A stretch of DNA of 13,829 nucleotides from an uncultured Saprospiraceae bacterium (GCA_937959375.1 CALGLS010000266.1:1-13829), one strand, 5' to 3'; counted from the stretch's first letter, positions 6,896-13,501 are shown. Program-made: numbers and translations. Notes: generated from the letters alone by a model not told the origin.

Positions 6896-7525
6896 ATGAA
6901 AAAATTACTGATTATTTGTCTAGTGTTTTATTACAGTCAAGGGGCTTTTGCCCAAAAGGGCGAAGATTCCTTCTTTGATGATCCTAATGAAACAGAAACG
7001 TTGTTTAATCAAGTCAAAGTAGTAGGTGCCTTTGGCGGTCCTTTTTTTGAATATAGTGAAATCGGAAACGATCTAGAAGTCTCCAGCGGCGGCGGTGGGG
7101 GTTTGATTATCAACGATTTCTTTATCGGAGGCTATGGTATGGGATCTATAACTGCCAGCATATTCGAAGAAGAATTGGAAAGTATTGAATTGGCACACGG
7201 TGGGCTTTGGATGGGGTATACTTACCGTCCTTATAAGTTATTACACTTATTCTCCTCTGTAAAGTTAGGAGCTGGGGCCCTTGATATTGAGTTTGATAAT
7301 GGCCCTGATTATGATGAGTCTATCTTTGTCGTGACTCCTGAATTAGGAATAGAGCTGAATGTTTTCAAGTTTTTTAAAATCGGATTTACAGGAGGCTACC
7401 GTTTTGTAAATGGTTATGATTCGCCAACTCCTGGGTTCGGAAAAGATGAACTCAACGGTGCAGTAGGTACGATTACCTTGCGCTTTGGAGGATTTGGCCA
7501 TGGTCGTTTGAGCCGATGGAGGTAA
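6896..7525 (+). CDS. Exported beta-rich protein, paralogue A
   Basis: 209 residues. The N-terminus MKKLLIICLVFYYSQGAFA is a signal peptide with cleavage expected after AFA, before QKG. The rest is rich in alternating hydrophobic/aromatic residues and glycine (GGPFFEYSEIG, a run of five Gly at about 65-69, FFIGGYGMGS, HGGLWMGYTY, FFKIGFTGGYRFVNG, GTITLRFGGFG). It ends in a basic 'RLSRWR'. This pattern fits a small outer-membrane beta-barrel-like protein, but no named family was recognised with certainty. It is a clear paralogue of the protein at 11578-12219, with the same landmarks in the same order and well over half of the aligned positions alike by eye. The two copies bracket the sigma/anti-sigma/STN genes. 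A hexamer microsatellite begins 2 bases after the stop codon. Function unknown. Confidence 0.88.
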   Translation: MKKLLIICLVFYYSQGAFAQKGEDSFFDDPNETETLFNQVKVVGAFGGPFFEYSEIGNDLEVSSGGGGGLIINDFFIGGYGMGSITASIFEEELESIELAHGGLWMGYTYRPYKLLHLFSSVKLGAGALDIEFDNGPDYDESIFVVTPELGIELNVFKFFKIGFTGGYRFVNGYDSPTPGFGKDELNGAVGTITLRFGGFGHGRLSRWR

Positions 7526-7919
7526 TAGAATGTGAATGTGAATGTGAATGTGAATGTGAATGTGAATGTGAACTTGCCTAGCCGATAGGATAGGTGGGAA
7601 TGGGAATGTCCCTCAAGAGTAGGGCCCTCGTTACGAAGACCTAAAGATTGGTAAGTGCGAAGAAACAAAGTTTTCGTGATTGCTGACTTGGAAAATCTAA
7701 GCTAAGTAGTGGAAATTTTGATTGCCATTTTGATTTTGATTCAAACGCATCTTGTGAGATCGTCTTGGTTTACAATCTACTTCCAAGGCAACGCATATTC
7801 AATTTCTAGCGCTATCGTTCCCAACTTTATCGCTATTATCGCTATACTTGTAATTGAGATATTTCTTTAACCAAAACAATGGCTTGCTCACTAAAAGCAA
7901 GTAATGTATTAACCAACAA
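7526..7919. other. Intergenic region before the sigma factor gene
   Basis: 394 bases without a gene. The first 42 bases after the stop are the (GAATGT)7 microsatellite. After it come short GC-richer dyads (GGGAATGTCCC at about 7602-7612; AGGGCCCT at about 7621-7628) and a T-rich stretch with ATTTTGATT-type repeats at about 7714-7741. A small dyad just ahead of the sigma gene (7883-7888 CTTGCT with 7896-7901 AGCAAG) could be a leader hairpin. The sigma gene promoter should be in the last 150 bases, but none was identified. Confidence 0.4.
7528..7569. repeat. (GAATGT)7 hexanucleotide microsatellite
   Basis: Seven perfect tandem copies of GAATGT starting 2 bases after the stop codon of paralogue A. 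It is outside coding sequence, so copy-number change would not shift a frame but could alter the mRNA 3' end. The unit read on the other strand (ATTCAC phase) differs by one base from the ATTCAA unit of the array at 13205-13252. Confidence 0.97.
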
Positions 7920-8492
7920 ATGTCGAAAGCTCAACTTGACAACTTATTACCCTTACTCAAAGCTGGTGATCAATCTGCTTTGAAGACGCTTTTCGATGCC
8001 TACTACCCAACTGTTTGCAACACCGTATTCCGTATGCTTAAGGATCGTCCTACTGCTGAAGATGTAGCACAGGATGTATTTATAAAGCTTTGGGAAAAGC
8101 GGGAACAACTCAACATTACCTCATCTCTTGGTGCTTATTTGCGTCGTTTTGCTATAAACGAGGCGATTTCGCATATGCGTAAACACAAAAAACATCAAAG
8201 CGAAAGCATTGATGCGACTATGCCTGTGGTTAGTTTGTATCAAGGAGTTGAAGAACAGCTTTACGAAAGTGAAATGCAGCAAAAAGTAGCTGGAGCGATC
8301 AATCAGTTACCACCACGTTGCCAAGCGGTATTCAAATTGAGCCGTTATGAAGAGTTGAGTTATAAAGAAATTGCCAGCAAAATGGATATTTCGGTGAAAA
8401 CCGTAGAAAATCAAATGGGCAAGGCTTTGAAGGTTTTAAGGGTAAGTTTAAAGGAATTTCTCACATTATTGGTCTTAATTTTGATGCATTAG
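7920..8492 (+). CDS. ECF-family RNA polymerase sigma factor
   Basis: 190 residues, normal for the Bacteroidota ECF sigma family. Region 2 is at about 22-90 (LFDAYYPTVCNTVFRML for core binding; AEDVAQDVFIKLWEKR; LGAYLRRFAINEAISHMRK for -10 recognition). Region 4 is at about 117-174 (INQLPPRCQAVFKLSRYEELSYKEIA, then DISVKTVENQMGKALK as the helix-turn-helix reading the -35). A hydrophobic tail (FLTLLVLILMH) is common in this group. It directs RNA polymerase to a small set of promoters once released by its anti-sigma factor, here almost certainly the FecR-like protein encoded 156 bases downstream. The ATG at 7920 gives the usual start, about 20 residues before region 2. The target is probably its own cassette, and perhaps the flanking paralogues; that part is inference. 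Confidence 0.96.
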   Translation: MSKAQLDNLLPLLKAGDQSALKTLFDAYYPTVCNTVFRMLKDRPTAEDVAQDVFIKLWEKREQLNITSSLGAYLRRFAINEAISHMRKHKKHQSESIDATMPVVSLYQGVEEQLYESEMQQKVAGAINQLPPRCQAVFKLSRYEELSYKEIASKMDISVKTVENQMGKALKVLRVSLKEFLTLLVLILMH

Positions 8493-8648
8493 ATTAGCGT
8501 CTAACTTATTGATAAAGAGCAATTTATTACAATTATATTATTCTGGACAGCGTTTGATTACGCTTTTATGAAAATAAATTCATAAAAAGATAGGGGTGAA
8601 GGCACCTTTGATGCGTCCAGTATTTAGAAATAGCGATATTTAATTACA
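8493..8648 (+). promoter_or_regulatory. Sigma-anti-sigma intergenic region with two hairpins
   Basis: 156 bases, unusually long for a gene pair often tightly linked. Two dyads stand in tandem: 8549-8553/8560-8564 (AGCGT...ACGCT, 6-nt loop, then TTTT), which is terminator-like but short; and 8564-8572/8579-8587 (TTTTATGAA with TTCATAAAA, perfect 9 bp, 6-nt loop), AT-only. They sit just ahead of a candidate ECF promoter at 8593-8618. Together they suggest partial separation of FecR/STN transcription from the sigma gene. The dyads are seen; the effect is inferred. Confidence 0.4.
8593..8618 (+). promoter_or_regulatory. Candidate ECF-sigma-dependent promoter
   Basis: GGGG at 8593-8596, then 17 bases, then CGTCC at 8614-8618. 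Many ECF sigma factors read -10 elements containing CGTC with a purine-rich -35 at this spacing, and such sigma/anti-sigma pairs are often autoregulated. The site is about 30 bases before the anti-sigma start codon and stands out from the AT-rich surroundings. The spacing and bases are seen; the assignment is inference from a single copy. Confidence 0.3.
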
Positions 8649-9728
8649 ATGAATAAAAAGAACCATACAGAAATAATTGCCCAGTATTTGGCAGGAGACC
8701 TTTCCTCGAAAGAGGAACAAGAACTCATGTCATGGGTAGAAGCTGATAATGAGCATCAAGCACTGTTTGATGAAATGGTCAGTTTATGGTCCTTCACAGG
8801 AGAACACACTCCTATAATAAAAGTGAACACAGCAGATGCTTGGGACAAAGTGGAAATGAAATTAGGAGGTAAATTAGCTAGCCGCAGCAGCTCTGAGCAA
8901 TTTGATACAGGTGCAACGAATCATCAACAGCTTGATAAGTCTGTGGGGAAACCTGCTGCAAAAGTGGTTTCTATTAACAGATGGGCGCCTTTGCTTCGAA
9001 TCGCAGCAATCGCCTTATTGGTATTTGGTGCTGCATTTTGGTATTTAAATAAAGGAGGAGATGAAGTCCCTAACCAAATGCTAGTTGCTCAAACGATCGG
9101 AGACGAACGAAAGGAAGTCATGCTCCCAGATGGAAGTATCGTTTGGTTGAACCAAAATAGTAGCCTAAGTTATGATGAGTCATTCTCGCCAAGAACTGTA
9201 GCATTAAAAGGTGAAGCGTTTTTTGATGTAAAGAAAATGGATGGAAAGCCATTCGAAATCATCAGTGGCGATGCTAAAACTACGGTTTTGGGAACTAGCT
9301 TTAACGTAAGAGCTTATCCAAACGAAGGAACGGTTGAAGTAACTGTTGAAACAGGAAAGGTGGCGCTTGAAAATAAATCAAAGGCTACCGATCGAATTTT
9401 ATTAGTGGCAGGAGAATCCGGATCATTTGATAAGCCAAAGCAAATAGTAAGTAAAGTGGAGACTAAGATTTCAAATGCGAATGCTTGGAGAACAAGAGAG
9501 CTTGCTTTCGCAGAAAACCTTCCATTGTCTGCCATCCTAAATGATATGGAACGATATTTTGGAATTACCATCAATGCTAAACCAGAGATTCAACGATGTA
9601 CTTTCACTTCAGGAACTCGAAAGAACCCCGTTGCAAAAGATATTTTAGATGCTATGGCTTATGGCCTCAATTTAAAACTAGAAAAAACCTCAACTGGCTA
9701 TCGTCTCTCAGGAGAAGGCTGCCGATAA
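8649..9728 (+). CDS. FecR-family anti-sigma factor (DUF4974 C-terminus)
   Basis: 359 residues, usual length for the family. The N-terminal cytoplasmic anti-sigma segment (about 5-48, IAQYLAGDLSSKEEQELMSW) would hold the sigma factor. One transmembrane helix at about 113-132 (APLLRIAAIALLVFGAAFWYL) crosses the inner membrane. The periplasmic FecR domain at about 150-245 carries the hallmark LPDGSIVWLNQNSSLSY, GEAFFDV and VLGTSFNVRAY motifs. A DUF4974 domain at about 288-357 (LPLSAILNDMERYFGITI) is typical of Bacteroidota. It transmits a signal from an outer-membrane or periplasmic STN domain to the sigma factor. Its stop is only 12 bases before the GTG start of the STN protein, so the two are very likely co-transcribed and functionally paired. 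The mechanism is known for FecA/FecR/FecI systems; the signal here is unknown. Confidence 0.96.
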   Translation: MNKKNHTEIIAQYLAGDLSSKEEQELMSWVEADNEHQALFDEMVSLWSFTGEHTPIIKVNTADAWDKVEMKLGGKLASRSSSEQFDTGATNHQQLDKSVGKPAAKVVSINRWAPLLRIAAIALLVFGAAFWYLNKGGDEVPNQMLVAQTIGDERKEVMLPDGSIVWLNQNSSLSYDESFSPRTVALKGEAFFDVKKMDGKPFEIISGDAKTTVLGTSFNVRAYPNEGTVEVTVETGKVALENKSKATDRILLVAGESGSFDKPKQIVSKVETKISNANAWRTRELAFAENLPLSAILNDMERYFGITINAKPEIQRCTFTSGTRKNPVAKDILDAMAYGLNLKLEKTSTGYRLSGEGCR

Positions 9729-9740
9729 TAACGATTAACC

Positions 9741-11393
9741 GTGAAAAACTTCCATTACTTTTTCTTAATGTGCGTATTGCCTTTTAGCTGGTTGTCGGCT
9801 CAATCGACAGACTTAGACCAATTGGTGAGCCTTGAATATAACAAGGCGCCGTTGGGATATGTATTAGGAGAAATTTCGTCAACATATGAAGTGAGTTTTT
9901 CTTATAGTGCTGATTTTATTTCTATGGATGCAAAGGTTTCTTGTTATGTAGAAGAAGAAAAGTTGTCATTGGCCTTGGACGAGTTGTTTAGCACAACAAA
10001 AGTGATTTACGCATTGATTGGAAACCAGATTGTTTTAAAGAAAGATAATAACAAACGAATTGGAAAACTTGAAGTTGATGAACAGCTAGAGGAAGAGTTT
10101 AGTCAAATCATTTACGAGGAGGAGGTGTTCGACGAACGTGAATATATAAAGGCAAGAATGCCTGAAGTACCTGCCCAAATGGAATTAGATAATGAGATGA
10201 TTGCAGGTGTTGATCTGCCTGCTGATTTTGATTATACCTATGGGAAAGGAACGATTAAAACAATTCCAGAAGCAAAGCCATACGATTATTCAATGCCAAA
10301 GGATTTTAAAGCTAAGTTTTCAGTCGTCCCTGAGGTATCTGCTGAAGTAGGTGGACATAAAGATGCGCCTAGTAATACCTCAGTGAATTTGTTTTGGGGA
10401 GAATCTGAAAATGTGGAAGGTGTTGAAATTGGTTGTTTTGTAAATACAGTAACCAACGATGTGAAAGGCGTACAAATTGCCGGTTTTTTAAATGTGGTCA
10501 AAAATGATACGGAAGGTGTGCAAGCCGCTGGATTTGTCAATCATATTGGAAATGATTTTAAAGGATTTCAGTGGGCTGGGCTGGTCAATAGTGTTGGTGG
10601 AGATTTGAAAGGAGCTTCCTTAATGGGGGAAGAACAAACGCTTCGTGGTGCTGGTTTTCAAATGGCAGGGTTGGTGAACGTCGTGAAGGGAAATATGGAA
10701 GGTCTCCAGTTTTCTGGAATTGGAAATGTAGTAGGAGAGGATGCAATTGGATTGCAAATCGGAGGACTTTTTAACAGCAACGACGGTGATGCAAACCTAC
10801 AAATAAGTGGAATTTATAACAAAGCCGCTTATGTAAATGATTCTCAAGTTGGATTGATCAATGTTTGTGATTCTATTGGAGGAACACCCATTGGTTTGAT
10901 CAATATTGTAAAAGGAGGAACAAATGCTTACAACCGGTTTGAACTAGGTTCAGACATGGCGATGCATCTAAGTGGTGCATTTAAGTTCGGAACCAAACGC
11001 CTCTATAGTCAAGTCAAAGCAAGTGGACGAATTGGTGAGGTTGATGCTTGGGGTTTAGGATTTGGAATGGGGACAGCATTAACAATGAGCCCACGATCAT
11101 TGCTTAATATTGAAGCGTCGGTCATGCACATCAACGAGGATGCTTTTTGGACCAACACCCTCAATATGCTCCAAACAATAAATATTACGTTTGATTACCG
11201 CTTAGGCGAAAACGTCAGCTTTTTTGCTGGACCTAATTTGAATTTTATAGTATCAGAACGAACGGACTCTGAAGGCCAAATCCTAGGCTCCGGGATTGCG
11301 CCTTATAATATTTTAACCAACGGTAATGCTCAAAATTTTGAAGGATCAAAAAATAAGTTCTGGATTGGATTTAGTGGAGGTTTTAGGTTTTAA
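9741..11393 (+). CDS. STN-domain surface-repeat protein (signal transducer)
   Basis: 550 residues. The GTG at 9741 is chosen because it gives a good signal peptide (MKNFHYFFLMCVLPFSWLSA, cut before QS) and sits 12 bases after the anti-sigma gene. An ATG at 9768 would leave a poor signal. An STN domain at about 26-100 (LEYNKAPLGYVLGEIS, LSLALDELF, IVLKK) is the fold that contacts FecR-type periplasmic domains in TonB-dependent transducers. An acidic linker follows to about 210. Residues 227-390 are 16-residue repeats of the type G-V-Q-x-A-G-F-x-N-x-V-x-x-D-x-x, as in the 'LA_2272-type surface repeat' proteins as I recall them. About 397-550 is beta-rich (WGLGFGMGTALTM ... FWIGFSGGFRF) and ends in an aromatic, as outer-membrane barrels do. 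No TonB plug/receptor domain and no carboxypeptidase-like domain are seen. It probably senses at the outer membrane and signals through FecR to the sigma factor. Confidence 0.88.
   Translation: MKNFHYFFLMCVLPFSWLSAQSTDLDQLVSLEYNKAPLGYVLGEISSTYEVSFSYSADFISMDAKVSCYVEEEKLSLALDELFSTTKVIYALIGNQIVLKKDNNKRIGKLEVDEQLEEEFSQIIYEEEVFDEREYIKARMPEVPAQMELDNEMIAGVDLPADFDYTYGKGTIKTIPEAKPYDYSMPKDFKAKFSVVPEVSAEVGGHKDAPSNTSVNLFWGESENVEGVEIGCFVNTVTNDVKGVQIAGFLNVVKNDTEGVQAAGFVNHIGNDFKGFQWAGLVNSVGGDLKGASLMGEEQTLRGAGFQMAGLVNVVKGNMEGLQFSGIGNVVGEDAIGLQIGGLFNSNDGDANLQISGIYNKAAYVNDSQVGLINVCDSIGGTPIGLINIVKGGTNAYNRFELGSDMAMHLSGAFKFGTKRLYSQVKASGRIGEVDAWGLGFGMGTALTMSPRSLLNIEASVMHINEDAFWTNTLNMLQTINITFDYRLGENVSFFAGPNLNFIVSERTDSEGQILGSGIAPYNILTNGNAQNFEGSKNKFWIGFSGGFRF
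10419..10610 (+). repeat. Four in-frame 16-residue (48-bp) repeats in the STN protein
   Basis: Residues 227-290 are four consecutive exact-length units: GVEIGCFVNTVTNDVK, GVQIAGFLNVVKNDTE, GVQAAGFVNHIGNDFK and GFQWAGLVNSVGGDLK. More diverged copies follow to about residue 390 (GFQMAGLVNVVKGNME, GLQFSGIGNVVGEDAI, and so on) after a short insertion (about 291-304). The DNA of the units is well diverged, so the array is old. The Gly/Asn spacing suggests a stacked beta-solenoid or a beta-hairpin ladder. Confidence 0.9.
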
Positions 11394-11577
11394 ACAACTT
11401 CACTATAAAAAAGTATTAAAGCAGAAAACTAACATCTCGAAAACAAACTAAACAGTTACAAGATTTTTAAAAATATAAACAGTAGAGACACTTCGTCTCC
11501 AGCCATTCCTATGCCCAGTTGGGATGGAACTACAACTATTAAAAACAACATTTTAAAAGAAATAAAAAAGATAAGTT
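11394..11577. other. Intergenic region between STN protein and paralogue B
   Basis: 184 AT-rich bases. A short dyad GAGAC-ACTTC-GTCTC lies at about 11485-11499 inside otherwise A-rich DNA. It could be a weak terminator, or its CGTCTC may be part of a promoter, but neither can be supported further. The leader just before the ATG is A-rich, with no Shine-Dalgarno site, as is common in Bacteroidota. Confidence 0.3.
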
Positions 11578-12219
11578 ATGAAAAAGTTAGTATTGATTTT
11601 TTGCATTGGATTGTTCGCATTTACTGCCTTTGCGCAGGACGGCGATTTTGATAACGAGAAGGCGCGAAAGCGCAATTACAATCAGCGACACGAGACCTTG
11701 TTTAATCGAGCGCATGTGATTGGTGGTTTTGGAGGTCCCATTTTCGAGTATAGTAATTTTGGAGACAACTTCGAAGTGTCTGCCGGAGGTGGTGGTGGTT
11801 TGATCATCGATAATTTCTTTATTGGTGGTTACGGTTTGGGGTCTGTTGATAACTCTATTTTGGAAAATGACTGGGAGTCACTAGAAATCGGACATGGTGG
11901 TTTGTGGGGAGGGTATACCCTTAATCCCTACAAATTGGTACATCTTTATTCGAGTGTAAAACTGGGTTGGGGTGGTTTGAAAATCAAATTTGAGGATGAT
12001 GACTTTGACTACCAAGATGCCATTTTTGTGGCGACGCCAGAGTTAGGAGCAGAGCTTAATATTTTTCGATTTTTCAAAATTGGGTTCTCTGGAGGTTATC
12101 GCTTTGTTAGTGGAATAGATTCTGATTTGTCGGGTTATGAAAAAGGTGACTTCAATAATTTTGTTGGAACACTTACACTTCGATTTGGTGCTTTTGGGAA
12201 TCCTAGGAAATGGAGGTAG
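11578..12219 (+). CDS. Exported beta-rich protein, paralogue B
   Basis: 213 residues. Signal peptide MKKLVLIFCIGLFAFTAFA, cut before QDG. The mature part matches paralogue A (6896-7525) along its whole length: ETLFN, GGFGGPIFEYS, a five-glycine run then LII, FFIGGYGLGS, HGGLW, PYKLVHLYSSVKLG, IFVATPELGAELNIF, FFKIGFSGGYRFVSG, GTLTLRFGAFG and the same basic-Trp-Arg end. It differs mainly at the mature N-terminus, where it has a longer basic stretch (NEKARKRNYNQRHE). It is probably a small outer-membrane or surface beta-barrel-type protein; the family was not recognised. Lying downstream of the STN gene with about 184 bases between, it may belong to the same regulon, possibly as an output or partner. 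It is followed by a palindromic repeat element. Confidence 0.88.
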   Translation: MKKLVLIFCIGLFAFTAFAQDGDFDNEKARKRNYNQRHETLFNRAHVIGGFGGPIFEYSNFGDNFEVSAGGGGGLIIDNFFIGGYGLGSVDNSILENDWESLEIGHGGLWGGYTLNPYKLVHLYSSVKLGWGGLKIKFEDDDFDYQDAIFVATPELGAELNIFRFFKIGFSGGYRFVSGIDSDLSGYEKGDFNNFVGTLTLRFGAFGNPRKWR

Positions 12220-12416
12220 TGTGCGGCGGAGCCACAATTGGAGGTGAGATGGAAGTTAGAGTGGCAGAGGGAGTTTTTTTTACGGTCGTAATTATGTTAG
12301 ACGGAAGTCCGAAGTCCGAAGACGGAAGCTCTCTTTTAACGCGAGCTCTGCGATAGTGGGAAACTTCCGTCTTCGGGCTTCGGTCTCCCTATTATTCACA
12401 AAAAAAATATAAAACT
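12220..12416. other. Intergenic region between paralogue B and the DUF2807 lipoprotein gene
   Basis: 197 bases without a gene. It starts with purine-rich DNA (12236-12290), contains the palindromic element at 12309-12383 and ends with an A-rich leader (CACAAAAAAAATATAAAACT) before the lipoprotein start codon. The palindrome could stop transcription from paralogue B, but it lacks a U-tract directly after the stem on the plus strand. Confidence 0.4.
12309..12383. repeat. Palindromic intergenic repeat element, copy 1
   Basis: Arms 12309-12328 and 12364-12383 are inverted repeats matching at 19 of 20 bases, the one difference allowing a G-U pair. The arms are built from GAAGTCC/GAAGACGG units. 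The 35-nt loop includes a core that recurs in copy 2: GAAGCTCTCTT (12325-12335 and 13333-13343) and an identical 18-bp GCGATAGTGGGAAACTTC (12350-12367 and 13355-13372). Confidence 0.85.
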
Positions 12417-13157
12417 ATGAAAAATTCAATTAAGTATTTATTCGTCCTATTGGTTTGTTGTTCGCTTAGTAACTGTGTCGTTGTTGATGACGATGATGGT
12501 GGTGGTTTTTTCAACTGTGAAGAAGGAGAGGGGGATATTGTTATAGAAGAACTCAACTTAGATGATTTTAATTCAATCAAATTAGAGATCCCAGTCAATG
12601 TGTATCTGACTCAAGGAGACACGCAGTTGGTAGAAGTTGAAGGAGAAGGAAACATCATTGATGAACTAGATTTAGACGTCAGTGGCAATCGTTGGGATAT
12701 TGAATTTGATGATTGTGTGAAAGATTATACAAGACTCAACGTCTATATCACGATGCCAACTTTGCGTGAAATAAAGATCAATGGTTCAGGCGAAGTGTTT
12801 GGTGAAAGCCTCTTTGTTATTGACGATATTGATATAGATATATCGGGATCTGGTGATGTAGATTTAGAACTTGAATGCGATGATATCAAAGCAGATATTT
12901 CTGGTTCTGGAAAAATAAAATTGACGGGTGTGGCTGATGATTTAGATCTTGATATTTCAGGAAGTGGAAACTACAAAGGATTTACACTTGAGACAGTTAC
13001 CTCAGAGGTTGCAATATCTGGTTCTGGCGATGCAGATGTTTTGGTAACCAACCAACTGGATGTACGTATCAGCGGTAGTGGCGATGTTTATTACAAAGGT
13101 TTTCCTGAATTGGATGTGGAGATTAGTGGAAGTGGGGAAGTGGTGGATGCGAATTAG
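12417..13157 (+). CDS. Head-GIN domain (DUF2807) lipoprotein
   Basis: 246 residues. The signal peptide MKNSIKYLFVLLVCCSLSNC ends in a lipobox (LSNC, lipidated Cys20). It is followed by VVVDDDDGGG. An acidic stretch near the lipidated Cys resembles lipoprotein surface-export signals described in Bacteroidota, so surface display is possible, although here the Asp run starts at +5, a little late. Residues about 45-245 form a head-GIN/DUF2807 beta-helix: a 'F.SI.LEIPVNVYLTQGD' opening and seven 'GSG' turns (about 123, 144, 163, 181, 202, 220, 238), mostly ISGSGD, spaced 18-21 residues as in stacked parallel beta-strands. The family is common and poorly characterised in Bacteroidota (putative adhesin head). 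The strand sequence is highly acidic. It is the last gene of the plus-strand group and is framed by palindromic repeat elements on both sides. Confidence 0.93.
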   Translation: MKNSIKYLFVLLVCCSLSNCVVVDDDDGGGFFNCEEGEGDIVIEELNLDDFNSIKLEIPVNVYLTQGDTQLVEVEGEGNIIDELDLDVSGNRWDIEFDDCVKDYTRLNVYITMPTLREIKINGSGEVFGESLFVIDDIDIDISGSGDVDLELECDDIKADISGSGKIKLTGVADDLDLDISGSGNYKGFTLETVTSEVAISGSGDADVLVTNQLDVRISGSGDVYYKGFPELDVEISGSGEVVDAN

Positions 13158-13204
13158 GGGAATGAAGAAGACGGAAGACCGAAGTCTGGACAGGTTGAAC
13201 GGTG

Positions 13205-13302
13205 ATTCAAATTCAAATTCAAATTCAATCTCAATCTCAATCTCAAATTCAATTTCACGCAGGACGCGGTCGAAGGAATTGAATTTGAGTTTGAGTTTGA
13301 AT
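13205..13302. repeat. Inverted pair of hexamer microsatellites
   Basis: Left array 13205-13252: ATTCAA x4, TCTCAA x3, ATTCAA x1. Right array 13279-13302: TTGAAT, TTGAGT x2, TTGAAT, whose complement is ATTCAA, ACTCAA x2, ATTCAA. The two arrays can pair imperfectly across 26 bases to give a large AT-rich hairpin. Confidence 0.92.
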
Positions 13303-13368
13303 TTTCCAATTCCCGGTCTACCTAGCAAGTCTGAAGCTCTCTTCTAGGCGCTACGCGATAGTGGGAAA

Positions 13369-13494
13369 CTTCGGACTTCCGTCTTCGGACTTCCGTCTTC
13401 GGACTTCCATCTTCGGACTTCCATCTTCGGACTTCCATCTTCGGACTTCCATCTTCGGACTTCCATCTTCGGATTTCCGTCTTCGGACTTCCAT
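13369..13494. repeat. Nine-copy 14-bp tandem repeat (CTTCGGACTTCCRT)
   Basis: Nine head-to-tail 14-bp units, CTTCGGACTTCCGT or CTTCGGACTTCCAT, with a single internal change in unit 8 (GGATTT). There are no spacers, so it is not a CRISPR array. It abuts the 3' end of the glycosidase gene (stop codon at 13502-13504). Units are near identical, so the array is young and likely variable in length. Small open frames across it are artefacts of the repeat. Confidence 0.97.
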
Positions 13495-13501
13495 CTCCTC
13501 C

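Larger units (their letters stand above)
13158..13501. repeat. Palindromic intergenic repeat element, copy 2 (composite)
   Basis: 344 bases without a gene, almost entirely repeats. Order: an outer left arm GAAGACGGAAGACCGAAGTC (13167-13186); hexamer arrays facing each other (13205-13252 and 13279-13302) around a GC-rich centre (ACGCAGGACGCGGTCG); the core shared with copy 1 (13333-13372); then the 14-bp tandem array (13369-13494), whose CTTCCGTCTTC is complementary to the left arm. The whole forms nested imperfect palindromes between the convergent lipoprotein and glycosidase genes. Confidence 0.85.

Noticed and set aside
7572..7604. Likeness between ACTTGCCTAG...GGGAATGGG after the hexamer array and the complement of 13306-13330
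   Set aside because: The match is only about ten consecutive bases with gaps, and the order relative to the hexamers differs; chance cannot be excluded.
7414..7668. Minus-strand frame with an (FT)n run
   Set aside because: The FT run is the translation of the (GAATGT)7 microsatellite; the rest overlaps paralogue A antisense.
9596..9787. Short plus-strand frame overlapping the end of FecR and the start of the STN gene
   Set aside because: It overlaps two well supported genes in another frame and has no features. The GTG start of the STN gene gives a proper signal peptide.
13369..13494. CRISPR-like array
   Set aside because: The units are contiguous 14-bp repeats with no spacers and no cas genes nearby.
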